Assembly (NCBI GenBank): GCA_900556765.1
Contig: USQH01000019.1
Coordinates: 1-18,032, forward strand
From: an uncultured Oscillospiraceae bacterium
GTDB lineage: Bacteria; Bacillota; Clostridia; Oscillospirales; Acutalibacteraceae
DNA length: 18,032 nt
Reading direction: 5' to 3'
Part shown: piece after piece, positions 1-5,372 of the stretch
Numbering within the stretch: the first letter of the stretch is position 1
Layout: each line of letters begins with the position of its first letter
Notes under the pieces: model-generated
What the model saw: the letters and a program-made list of their open reading frames with translations, nothing else
Told to the model about the DNA's origin: nothing
Database searches by the model: none
Made by a program: the position numbers and the translations under genes

Positions 1-20
1 GAATAACAGGAGATGATTTT

Positions 21-605
21 ATGGATCAAATTAAAATCGGGGAACTGATTCGTTTGCTCAGACAAAAACAGGGCATGACTCAGCTTGAGCTTGCCGAAAA
101 AATCGGCGTCAGCGACAAAGCCGTTTCCAAGTGGGAGCGCGGCTGCGGCGCGCCTGATCTGGCCGTACTGCCGATATTATCGGAGGCTTTGCAGGTGGAT
201 GCGGACGCGTTGCTCCGCGGAGATCTAAATGGTAACAATATGACCAACGGAAATTTGAACAAACTTAAATTTTATATTTGCCCCGATTGTGGCAACCTGC
301 TCTTTTCTACCGATGCCGCCGATGTAAACTGCTGCGGCAGAAAGCTTACGCCCACTCAAGCGCGGAAAGCGGATGCGGAAAACGCGTTGACCGTCTCTGT
401 CAGCGACGGCGAATGGTATATTACGTCCGACCATGAAATGAAGAGAGAGCATCACGTTTCTTTTGTCGCGTTTCTCACCGGTGATATGCTGATCGTCAAA
501 AAGCTGTACCCCGAATGGGGACTTGAGGCAAGACTGCCGTTTTTCGTTCACGGCACATTACTGTGGTACTGTACCGAACACGGCCTGTTTTGTCAGGATA
601 TCTGA
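21..605 (+). CDS. XRE-family HTH regulator fused to a desulfoferrodoxin-like iron domain
   Basis: The protein has 194 aa. Residues 6-60 form a classic XRE helix-turn-helix (MTQLELAEKIGVSDKAVSKW). Residues 85-110 resemble a desulforedoxin site, with C87-x2-C90 and the C104-C105 pair. The tail resembles the superoxide reductase fold: H138-x5-H144 followed by C184-x2-H187-G match the usual HxxxxxH and CxxHG iron ligands. The position of the first His ligand, normally in a K-H-x-P stretch, seems to hold Ala122, so the catalytic iron centre may be incomplete. The start is the ATG at 21, with AGGAG eight bases upstream. I infer a redox- or superoxide-sensing transcription factor in the cytoplasm; its targets are unknown. 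GC content is close to the right-hand chromosomal flank, so it is probably a resident gene rather than part of the element. Confidence 0.88.
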   Translation: MDQIKIGELIRLLRQKQGMTQLELAEKIGVSDKAVSKWERGCGAPDLAVLPILSEALQVDADALLRGDLNGNNMTNGNLNKLKFYICPDCGNLLFSTDAADVNCCGRKLTPTQARKADAENALTVSVSDGEWYITSDHEMKREHHVSFVAFLTGDMLIVKKLYPEWGLEARLPFFVHGTLLWYCTEHGLFCQDI

Positions 606-657
606 CTGTATTATGCGAGTACCGCTGCCATAACAAATCATTGTCCGCGGGCGAGTA

Positions 658-702
658 CAACAGAAAGGCAGGAGCATGTAAAAAGCTCCTGCCTTTCTGT
701 TG
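658..702. terminator. 18-bp perfect hairpin between convergent genes
   Basis: CAACAGAAAGGCAGGAGC (658-675) is the exact reverse complement of 685-702, with a 9-base loop. It lies between the stop at 605 on the plus strand and the stop at 734 on the minus strand. This suggests a bidirectional terminator, although neither side has a long T-run. Confidence 0.75.
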
Positions 703-733
703 CAATAACAATGTACCCCGATGTACAGGGCAA

Positions 734-976
734 TTAAGCGGTAATATTTAAGTAATAGTAATTATATATGGCGTTTTCGACCACTTCGTAAATATGTATC
801 GGGCTCAGTTGCAGACGGTTGCATAACGATACTATTTTTTCAGCATAACGTTCATCCAAAAAAGCATTTGGCACTTTTTCAGTTACCGCCCCATCATTTT
901 TGACGACAATCGAATATGATTGGCTCGTTTCATTTATTACATCGCCGCTTTCTTTCTCTATAACATACTCTATCAT
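734..976 (-). CDS. Small hypothetical protein, DUF6514-like
   Basis: An 80-aa protein beginning MIEYVIEKESGD. The middle (SYSIVVKNDGAV) looks like a beta-hairpin and the C-terminal half (IVSLCNRLQLSPIHIYEVVE) like a helix. The pattern of a short strand pair followed by V-x-L-C-N-x-L-x-L-x-P-x-H resembles small clostridial proteins grouped as DUF6514. That match is from memory and not certain. No function is known. The start at 976 has only a weak GGCGAG about nine bases upstream. A 12-bp palindrome, GTTGCCGGCAAC, lies just upstream at 989-1000 and could be an operator. It converges on the HTH gene across the hairpin at 658-702. Confidence 0.6.
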   Translation of the reverse strand: MIEYVIEKESGDVINETSQSYSIVVKNDGAVTEKVPNAFLDERYAEKIVSLCNRLQLSPIHIYEVVENAIYNYYYLNITA

Positions 977-1233
977 CTTATTCTCGCCGTTGCCGGCAAC
1001 CCCCTTTTTAGCATCCCATAATGTGATGCATTAATATTGCTTTGCATTTATCGTCGGCAATGTGTATCAGGTTTGACTGAACAATTTGCTTCGTGATATT
1101 CACTGTAAAGCGTTGTTATAGTATATAATCATTTAATTCTGATTTTTGTGACAAAATAATTCAAATAATTAAATTTTTCACAATTTGCAGAGTAATGCGT
1201 GTATTTAAGATGGGGTTATATCTTAAAATTCAC
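977..1233. other. AT-rich intergenic gap
   Basis: No credible ORF is seen. The base composition is strongly AT-rich (16/60 G+C at 1081-1140). It holds the palindrome GTTGCCGGCAAC (989-1000), a short hairpin near 1012-1030, and an inverted pair TTGTGA (1146-1151) and TCACAA (1178-1183). The composition is unlike either flank. Confidence 0.5.
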
Positions 1234-1262
1234 TTGATTTTTACGTCGCTGTGTGTTATTAT
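1234..1262 (+). promoter_or_regulatory. Sigma-A promoter of the tRNA-Leu locus
   Basis: TTGATT (1234-1239), a 17-base spacer and TATTAT (1257-1262) sit 16 bases before the 5' end of the damaged tRNA copy. No equally good promoter lies between the two tRNA copies, so this one probably also drives the intact tRNA at 1468. Confidence 0.6.
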
Positions 1263-1277
1263 CATCATGTTATATAT

Positions 1278-1345
1278 GCCGGTGTGATGGAATTGGCAGA
1301 CGTAGTGGACTCAAAATCTACTTCGCCGTTTCATACCACCGTTCC
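1278..1345 (+). pseudogene. Damaged tRNA-Leu(CAA) copy
   Basis: The 5' half reads as a leucine tRNA: acceptor GCCGGTG, D-arm AATTGGCAGACG, and anticodon loop CTCAAAA (anticodon CAA). After the anticodon stem only about 15 bases remain before a CACCG that could close the acceptor, so the long variable arm and the T-arm are missing. The following flank (CGTAAACCCTTGATTT, 1345-1360) recurs exactly after the intact tRNA at 1568-1583. The whole unit is therefore a duplicate with about 33 bases deleted. Confidence 0.8.
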
Positions 1346-1347
1346 GT

Positions 1348-1373
1348 AAACCCTTGATTTTACAAGGTTTTTT
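1348..1373 (+). terminator. Weak terminator after the damaged tRNA
   Basis: AAACCCTTG and CAAGGTTT pair with one bulged C around a 6-base loop and run into T residues. It appears to be the eroded counterpart of the terminator at 1564-1607. Confidence 0.45.
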
Positions 1374-1400
1374 GAAAACTGAATATGTAACTTGCTTTTA

Positions 1401-1423
1401 ATGTCCCTCCACGATGTCCCTCC
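1401..1423. repeat. Paired ATGTCCCTCC repeats, left of tRNA-Leu
   Basis: ATGTCCCTCC occurs at 1401-1410 and 1414-1423. This is the inverse of the GGAGGGACAT repeats at 1676-1697 on the other side of the tRNA. The arrangement resembles arm-type binding sites of a tyrosine integrase. Confidence 0.6.
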
Positions 1424-1444
1424 GATTTCTCGGACAGGACATCG
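1412..1444. repeat. Hairpin upstream of intact tRNA-Leu
   Basis: CGATGTCC (1412-1419) pairs with GGACATCG (1437-1444), and TCCGA (1421-1425) with TCGGA (1430-1434), around a TTTC loop. No T-run follows, so a terminator is unlikely. It overlaps the second ATGTCCCTCC repeat. Confidence 0.55.
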
Positions 1445-1467
1445 GGAGACGACTTAAAAATATAAAT

Positions 1468-1554
1468 GCCGGTGTGTCGGAATTGGCAGACGAGACAGAC
1501 TCAAAATCTGTTATCCGCAAGGGTGTGTGGGTTCGAGTCCCACCACCGGCACCA
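1468..1554 (+). tRNA. tRNA-Leu(CAA)
   Basis: Complete class II tRNA with encoded CCA. Acceptor GCCGGTG (1468-1474) pairs with CACCGGC before A-CCA (1551-1554). The anticodon stem ACAGA/TCTGT holds the loop CTCAAAA, giving anticodon CAA (reads UUG). A long variable arm follows, and then the T-arm with GTTCGAGTC. It is the likely integration target: the integrase gene starts 150 bases beyond it and points towards it. No second copy of the tRNA 3' end was found to the right in the window. Confidence 0.95.
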
Positions 1555-1563
1555 GACCTTAAC

Positions 1564-1607
1564 AGCTCGTAAACCCTTGATTTATCGGGGTTTGCGGGCT
1601 TTTCTTT
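1564..1607 (+). terminator. Terminator of tRNA-Leu
   Basis: AGCTCGTAAACCC (1564-1576) pairs with GGGTTTGCGGGCT (1588-1600), with two T-G wobbles, and is followed by TTTCTTT. It begins ten bases after the tRNA CCA end. Confidence 0.8.
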
Positions 1608-1675
1608 ATGCTCTGCTCCGGTTATGTAACGCCCCTCCAACAACAGAAAATTCGCCGTTTTGCAGCTCATTTTCA

Positions 1676-1718
1676 GGAGGGACATTGGAGGGACATTGCG
1701 ATTATTTGGAGGGATATA
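1676..1718. repeat. GGAGGGACATT repeats, putative integrase arm sites
   Basis: GGAGGGACATT occurs at 1676-1686 and directly again at 1687-1697. A variant, GGAGGGATATA, lies at 1708-1718 inside the last codons of the integrase gene. Short direct repeats near the integrase end of a tRNA-targeting element are typical arm-type sites. Binding by this integrase is inferred. Confidence 0.6.
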
Positions 1719-2895
1719 CACCCAAAATCGCATTGGCAGACGCAACCTTTGAGGCGAAATTCAAGTGCGTATAAATGTTTGAAGTGGTCGAAATGTCGCT
1801 GTGTCCTAACCACTCCTGAATTTCTTTCAAGCTGACACCGTTTGCATACAAAAGGCTTGCGCAGCTATGCCGCAAATCGTGGAAACGAATCTTCCGCATA
1901 CCGTTCTTTTCAAGCACCAGCGGGAAATGCTGGGTGATATAGCCGGGTTTTACAAGCTCTCCGATCTCGTTGACATAGATATAATCGGTGTATTGCCGGC
2001 AATACGACCTGCCGCACAGCTTTCGGTTTAGCTCCTGCTCCGCTTTCAGGCGGTACAGTACTTCCTCAAACGGTGGCACAAGGGGCAGGCTGCGATAGCT
2101 TGCTTTGGTCTTTGTCCGATCCTTTTGGATAATCTTGCTTTTGCCGTCAATGGTCGCCTGCGTTACTGTGTGCCGTATGGTGATTGTTTTCTTCTTGAAA
2201 TCAATCGCATCCCATTTCAAGCCTACAGCCTCGCTGCGGCGCAGTCCGTAAAATGCGCCGAGGATAACGCCAAGCTCTATGGGGTCGCCCTTTACCACCT
2301 CAAAAAGACGGTTTAGCTCATCTTCCTCATAGGCGCTGCCGACAAACTTTTCCTTTTTCGGCCGTTCAATGCGATCCGCCGGGTTCGTGTCAATCAAACC
2401 AAGTTTGAAAGCGTGCTGCAACGCCTTTCGGATATTTGCGTGGCGGTGTATCACCGTGTTTGCGGAAACGCCCCGCACCGTCAGTTCATAGGTGTAATAG
2501 TCCTGAATGTGCTTTGGCTTTATCTCCCGTAAGAGCAGGCCGGGGTGGTGTTCCTCAAAGTATGGGATAATTTTGCTCTTAATTCCCATAGAATACGCCC
2601 CGTAGGTCGTTTCCTCCACATTCTTTTTTATCATTTCCAGCCAGTCGAGCAGAAATGTTGTAAAGAGTATGGAATCGGTGGAAACCTTGCCTGTACTGCG
2701 TTCTAATGCTCTTGCCTCCAACTCTGCTTCTTTGGCTGAACGGGCTTCTATGAGCATTTTTTCGGCACGCTTTTTGTTGCCCTTTACAGGGAGCCCCGTG
2801 GATTTTGACGGCGTGTGCCGTTTACCGTATTCATCCACATAGTTGAGTACGATATGATAGTACCCGTTTTTCTCTCGCAGATGTCCTGCTACCAT
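1702..2895 (-). CDS. int: Tyrosine site-specific integrase
   Basis: A 397-aa phage/Tn916-type integrase that cuts and rejoins DNA at attachment sites. An arm-binding N-terminal region (GYYHIVLNYVDEYGKRH) is followed by a SAM-like core-binding domain at about residues 75-170 and a catalytic domain at about 190-380. All expected catalytic residues are visible: R219 in YGLRRSE, a basic Lys near 264, H339-x2-R342 in HDLRH, H365 in WLGHSD and the nucleophile Y375. The start at 2895 follows a strong AAAGGAGGT. It is the last gene before the tRNA, and the last GGAGGGAT-type repeat overlaps its 3' end. The leader sequence ATTCAAAGGAGGT is identical to that of the toxin gene at 3748, hinting at common descent or control. 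Confidence 0.95.
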   Translation of the reverse strand: MVAGHLREKNGYYHIVLNYVDEYGKRHTPSKSTGLPVKGNKKRAEKMLIEARSAKEAELEARALERSTGKVSTDSILFTTFLLDWLEMIKKNVEETTYGAYSMGIKSKIIPYFEEHHPGLLLREIKPKHIQDYYTYELTVRGVSANTVIHRHANIRKALQHAFKLGLIDTNPADRIERPKKEKFVGSAYEEDELNRLFEVVKGDPIELGVILGAFYGLRRSEAVGLKWDAIDFKKKTITIRHTVTQATIDGKSKIIQKDRTKTKASYRSLPLVPPFEEVLYRLKAEQELNRKLCGRSYCRQYTDYIYVNEIGELVKPGYITQHFPLVLEKNGMRKIRFHDLRHSCASLLYANGVSLKEIQEWLGHSDISTTSNIYTHLNFASKVASANAILGVYPSK

Positions 2896-2949
2896 AATAA
2901 AACCTCCTTTGAATGGTACAGCGTAGATTCATCTGCCATTGACATTTAT

Positions 2950-2978
2950 ATTGTAGCAGAAAGAATCCCACAGGCCAA
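2950..2978 (-). promoter_or_regulatory. Candidate integrase promoter within an inverted repeat
   Basis: On the minus strand TTGGCC (2973-2978), a 17-base spacer and TACAAT (2950-2955) precede the integrase start by about 55 bases. An imperfect inverted repeat (GATTC 2926-2930, TCTGC 2932-2936, GCAGA 2956-2960, GAATC 2963-2967) straddles the -10 region and could be an operator. Confidence 0.45.
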
Positions 2979-2994
2979 ATGTGCAAACAAGGTT

Positions 2995-3213
2995 TTACGC
3001 ATTAGATTTATCTATCAGTTCCAAGTATTCCAGAATGTTGAGCTTCGGGATTCGATAGCGGCGGCCGACAATGAAACTTCTAATTTCCCCAGACCGCAAA
3101 AGCCTGTAAGCGGTTTTGTCGCAAATACCGCCGAGCATTTCACGCATCTGCTCAACATTGACTACATCGGGATAATCGGCAAATAGCAGTTTGTAGGCTG
3201 TTTGTGATTCCAT
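2995..3213 (-). CDS. xis: Excisionase-like MerR/HTH_17 DNA-binding protein
   Basis: A 72-aa protein. NVEQMREMLGGICDKTAYRL followed by GEIRSFIVGRRYRIPK is the winged-helix pattern of HTH_17/excisionase proteins. The start at 3213 is set by AGGAGG six bases before the ATG; the longer open frame upstream has no such site. It lies ten bases after the toxin stop and 99 bases before the integrase, in the same direction, as expected for a directionality factor that bends attachment-site DNA during excision. An alternative role is a small regulator of the toxin gene, but its position favours Xis. Confidence 0.85.
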   Translation of the reverse strand: MESQTAYKLLFADYPDVVNVEQMREMLGGICDKTAYRLLRSGEIRSFIVGRRYRIPKLNILEYLELIDKSNA

Positions 3214-3223
3214 AGGCAGCCTC

Positions 3224-3748
3224 CTATCTGTTTTTCGGGATAATCTCGTAGTCGTACCCTGTACGCTGATTACAGTAGGTACAGGTGTCTTTTTCGGTTT
3301 GCTGCGGGTCGATCCGGCGTAAAGAATAAGCGCCCGAACCGTAGAAATTGTCGGCACAAGCGCTGCAAAGACAAAGAATTAACTTTTTCGGTATGCTCTC
3401 AATCAGACCGATACTGACGGCAAGAGCATGATTGATACCGCGGATATGCTTATCGGACAGATGACCGATAAAGTCACCCAAACGGCGTTTATCAACGGTT
3501 CGCAGTTGTTCAAGCAAAACAATAGAGGGCAGTTCTAAACCGTCCTCTGCGTTGATGTAGTAATGGGTAGGCAACTTCGGCTTTGCGTCCGTTTTGCTTG
3601 TGACAGAAGCAATGATAACGGTGGGACTGTGCTTGTTTCCGACATTGTTTTGGATAATGACAACGGGACGATAACCCTCTTGTTCCGAGCCGATCCCTTG
3701 TCCCAAGTCAGCGTAATACATATCACCTCGTAGATATGTTTGATTCAT
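3224..3748 (-). CDS. MazF/PemK-like toxin with C-terminal zinc ribbon
   Basis: A 174-aa protein. Residues 6-115 match the MazF/PemK fold: RGDMYYADLG, the E-G-Y-R-P-V-V strand with conserved R27, ASVTSK around T50, and LEQLRTVDKRRLGDFIGHL. MazF proteins are usually about 110-120 aa and cut mRNA. This one has about 55 extra residues with C128-x2-C131 and C156-x2-C159, a probable zinc ribbon of the kind seen in mobile-element PemK-like proteins. The start at 3748 follows AAAGGAGGTC. No recognised antitoxin gene is adjacent; the 57-aa protein upstream (3921-4094) and the excisionase-like protein downstream are the only small neighbours. It may be a solitary regulator or nuclease linked to element maintenance. 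Confidence 0.85.
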   Translation of the reverse strand: MNQTYLRGDMYYADLGQGIGSEQEGYRPVVIIQNNVGNKHSPTVIIASVTSKTDAKPKLPTHYYINAEDGLELPSIVLLEQLRTVDKRRLGDFIGHLSDKHIRGINHALAVSIGLIESIPKKLILCLCSACADNFYGSGAYSLRRIDPQQTEKDTCTYCNQRTGYDYEIIPKNR

Positions 3749-3772
3749 AATGTTTGACCTCCTTTGAATTTA

Positions 3773-3788
3773 AGGCGAATATTCGCCT
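3773..3788. promoter_or_regulatory. 16-bp palindrome before the toxin gene, possible operator
   Basis: AGGCGAATATTCGCCT is a perfect palindrome 24 bases upstream of the toxin start and just before its ribosome binding site. This is the usual place for an autoregulatory operator of toxin-antitoxin operons. It could also fold in mRNA as a six-pair hairpin. Confidence 0.5.
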
Positions 3789-3920
3789 ATGTAGGAAATC
3801 AAACAGCGGCACAGAATTAAGGTCAGGAAGATACAAACATTCTCCGTTTCAGCAGACCCGTCCCGCCGTATGATTTCATATTTCAAAAACGATCCTATTT
3901 GTCCTCGACACCCCGGATCG

Positions 3921-4094
3921 TTATGGGAAGTCATCAAACGGCTGGCGGCTCACCAGCTCCACGGGAATCTCACCCCCGGTAGGTTCTCTATCGGCTGCTC
4001 TCATTGCCTGCGACGGCTCACACACGAAAAATGCTGCTCGCTCGGACTGTGACTGAACAGGAGTATCATTAGCCCTATTGCTTATCATCGCCAT
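3921..4094 (-). CDS. Unrecognised 57-aa protein
   Basis: The open frame starts at the ATG ending at 4094 and stops at 3921. GGGAGG lies eight bases before the ATG. The protein begins MAMISNRANDTPVQSQSERA and ends SRQPFDDFP. It is hydrophilic, with several acidic residues, one Cys (FFVCEPSQAM), and no signal or membrane segment. I do not recognise the family. The ribosome binding site lies in a GGGAG-C-CTCCC-type hairpin, so translation may be controlled. It reads in the same direction as the toxin gene but is separated from it by 172 bases. An antitoxin role is conceivable but not shown. Confidence 0.55.
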   Translation of the reverse strand: MAMISNRANDTPVQSQSERAAFFVCEPSQAMRAADREPTGGEIPVELVSRQPFDDFP

Positions 4095-4127
4095 ACCGGG
4101 AGCCTCCCGATACTTATAGCCGGCTGT

Positions 4128-4316
4128 TTATCGCTCCTTGCCGGAAATCAGAAAGCCAAAGACCGTATAATCAAAATAGGTGTAATCTCGTTGCTTCTGT
4201 TTTCCGCAAATCGTGGCGCAGCCGCTAATGTGGCTTATGCTCATCACAATAGCAATAGGAATGTGTTTGATGAATGGGTATTCAGTTGTAAAAGAGCAAA
4301 CCCATTCACCGCACAA
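4128..4316 (-). CDS. Possible small gene or gene remnant
   Basis: A 62-codon open frame from a TTG ends 33 bases before the 57-aa gene. No ribosome binding site is seen before the TTG or before internal ATG codons. The C-terminal part (RDYTYFDYTVFGFLISGKER) looks protein-like, but the N-terminal part crosses toward the terminator hairpin of the sigma gene. It may be the remains of an orf8-like gene, which in Tn916 follows the sigma-like orf7. It could equally be non-coding. Confidence 0.25.
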   Translation of the reverse strand: MCGEWVCSFTTEYPFIKHIPIAIVMSISHISGCATICGKQKQRDYTYFDYTVFGFLISGKER

Positions 4317-4361
4317 AACGGAAAACAGGCAGAGAGTTTTCGTACCTCTCCACCTGTTTCC
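4315..4361 (-). terminator. Terminator-like hairpin after the sigma gene
   Basis: On the minus strand GGAAACAGG and GAGAG pair with CTCTC and CCTGTTTTCC (arms 4353-4361/4346-4350 and 4332-4336/4320-4329), followed by GTTTT. It starts 26 bases after the sigma-gene stop. The T-run is short, so it may be partial. Confidence 0.5.
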
Positions 4362-4386
4362 TCACTTAAAGCCTAAAACACAGGGA

Positions 4387-4857
4387 CTATTTCAAAATTT
4401 TTTTCAAATTATTCAGAGCGGCATAAATCGAATCCTGCACCGTCTGATATTTGCATCCCTCCATTTCTGCAATTTGGGAGTATGTAAGTCCATTGAAATA
4501 ATACAGTATGAGCCTGCGCCGTTGTGTTTCGGGCAGTTTGTTTATAGCGTTGTGCAACGCCTCATACCGCATATTGCGAAGAACCGCATCCTCAACCGAT
4601 TCCGGGAGAACAAACGCCCGGTCATATAGAGTAGCTTCGGTAAGCTCTGAATGCTCGTAATGCCGATCCACTTCATTAAGAAATGAAAGATCGTCCAGTT
4701 CAAAGCAATTCAGAAGCTCAAACAGTTCTTTATTTATCAGCAATTCCCGCAGTACACCTTGTCCGTCCCGAAAGGAAAGATAATGCTTGTCCTGCCGTTT
4801 GGAAAGTGTATAGGGGTTGTCTTTGTCTTTTCTGCGTTTTGGACGCTTCTCGTCCAT
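4387..4857 (-). CDS. Sigma-70 region 4-type regulator (Tn916 Orf7-like)
   Basis: A 156-aa protein. The C-terminal third (about 95-156) is a clear sigma region 4: LPETQRRRLILYYFNGLTYS, then QIAEMEGCKYQTVQDSIYAALNNLKK, which forms the helix-turn-helix. The basic N-terminus (KRPKRRKDKDNPYTLSKRQD) is typical of element-encoded sigma-like regulators. Region 2 is not obvious. The start at 4857 follows GGAGG at a nine-base distance. In Tn916 the equivalent gene promotes expression of the excision and transfer functions, and the same role is inferred here. Its mRNA has a long leader with a leader peptide, an attenuator-like terminator and a hairpin that hides its ribosome binding site (separate entries). 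Confidence 0.88.
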   Translation of the reverse strand: MDEKRPKRRKDKDNPYTLSKRQDKHYLSFRDGQGVLRELLINKELFELLNCFELDDLSFLNEVDRHYEHSELTEATLYDRAFVLPESVEDAVLRNMRYEALHNAINKLPETQRRRLILYYFNGLTYSQIAEMEGCKYQTVQDSIYAALNNLKKILK

Positions 4858-4865
4858 AGTCGTTT

Positions 4866-4908
4866 CCTCCGATCAATCTGAAATTTGAGAAATTCAGATT
4901 GACGGAGG
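4866..4908 (-). promoter_or_regulatory. mRNA hairpin sequestering the sigma-gene ribosome binding site
   Basis: In the minus-strand RNA, CCUCCG (4903-4908) pairs with CGGAGG (4866-4871), the Shine-Dalgarno of the sigma gene. The CAAUCUGAA arm (4893-4901) pairs perfectly with 4874-4882, and UUU/AAA add three more pairs near a small loop. About 18 pairs would block translation unless the stem is opened. Confidence 0.7.
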
Positions 4909-4947
4909 CGGTGAACGGCAACGTGGTAACGGGGTTTTGCTATATAC

Positions 4948-4992
4948 AAAAACGCACCTGCATAACGGCAAAAATCGCCGTAACACAAGTGC
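4948..4992 (-). terminator. Attenuator-like terminator in the sigma-gene leader
   Basis: On the minus strand GCACTTG (4986-4992) pairs with CAGGTGC (4954-4960) and ACGGC with GCCGT (4977-4981/4965-4969), giving about 15 pairs with one mismatch. GTTTTT (4948-4953) follows at once. It lies between the leader peptide and the sigma gene in the same transcript, so it would stop transcription before the gene. Confidence 0.7.
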
Positions 4993-5104
4993 ATTATAGT
5001 TTATGTCATATAAAATATGGTCTGTGGGTTCAGGGTAAGAGCCATAATATCCCGATGCAAAATTTAGACTTTTTTTGACCGTGTACCATCGGGGCATAGG
5101 CGGT

Positions 5105-5170
5105 CTAAGTCATACAATTATACTCGCTGCTCATAATCAGCAGCGAAGCGTTGGCGGCAGTCCAGCGCAT
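5105..5170 (-). CDS. 21-aa leader peptide upstream of the sigma gene
   Basis: The ORF starts with the ATG ending at 5170 and stops with TAG at 5105. GGAGG (5177-5181) lies exactly six bases before the ATG. The peptide begins MRWTAANASLL and ends SSEYNCMT. Within it, CGCTGCT and AGCAGCG (5125-5131/5139-5145) form a perfect seven-pair stem. Its position in a structured leader, ahead of a terminator, points to a regulatory peptide whose translation controls downstream expression. In Tn916 a small orf10 lies in the equivalent place. It is far below usual gene-calling limits. Confidence 0.6.
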   Translation of the reverse strand: MRWTAANASLLIMSSEYNCMT

Positions 5171-5176
5171 AAAAAA

Positions 5177-5204
5177 CCTCCAAACCAAAACGCTGAATTG
5201 GAGG
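5177..5204 (-). promoter_or_regulatory. Hairpin sequestering the leader-peptide ribosome binding site
   Basis: In minus-strand RNA CCUCCAA (5198-5204) pairs perfectly with UUGGAGG (5177-5183), which contains the leader-peptide Shine-Dalgarno. The design matches the hairpin at 4866-4908. Confidence 0.6.
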
Positions 5205-5222
5205 GATAGGCATAACTACACA

Positions 5223-5256
5223 CCCCGGCAAAACCTCGTTTTTTTATTTGTCGGGG
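5223..5256. repeat. Stem-loop at the head of the sigma-gene leader
   Basis: CCCCGGCAAA (5223-5232) pairs with TTTGTCGGGG (5247-5256), with one G-T wobble and a 14-base loop. No T-run follows on either strand. It would be the first structure in the minus-strand leader. Confidence 0.6.
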
Positions 5257-5299
5257 CTGTTATTCTATTCAGTTCAATAATTTACGAACTGCCCGTTCA

Positions 5300-5329
5300 T
5301 TTATAATTGAATTACCATGCCATTATCAA
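5300..5329 (-). promoter_or_regulatory. Candidate promoter of the sigma-gene leader transcript
   Basis: On the minus strand TTGATA (5324-5329), an 18-base spacer and TATAAA (5300-5305). It would place the transcript start near 5292, about 435 bases before the sigma-gene ATG. It overlaps the divergent promoter of the XRE gene, so the XRE protein could repress both. Confidence 0.5.
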
Positions 5330-5350
5330 CATGACATAATTAGGTACAAT
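5323..5350 (+). promoter_or_regulatory. Candidate promoter of the XRE regulator
   Basis: TTATCA (5323-5328), a 16-base spacer and TACAAT (5345-5350) lie 22 bases before the GTG start. It shares bases with the divergent minus-strand promoter. Confidence 0.5.
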
Positions 5351-5372
5351 TATATGTGGAGGTGAACCGACA

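Noticed and set aside
1278..1345. A functional second tRNA-Leu
   Set aside because: Only about 15 bases separate the anticodon stem from the acceptor 3' strand, so no T-arm can form, and two acceptor positions fail to pair properly.
1466..1774. 102-codon plus-strand frame
   Set aside because: It covers the tRNA-Leu gene and its terminator and cannot be a real gene.
4894..5097. 67-codon minus-strand frame in the sigma-gene leader
   Set aside because: It starts without a ribosome site and runs through the attenuator and the anti-Shine-Dalgarno hairpin. Tn916 has an orf10 in this area, so it is kept only as a possibility; RNA structure explains the region better.
5223..5260. Origin of transfer (stem-loop cluster)
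   Set aside because: No relaxase gene is present to match it and no nick-site sequence was recognised; the order of elements fits an mRNA leader better.
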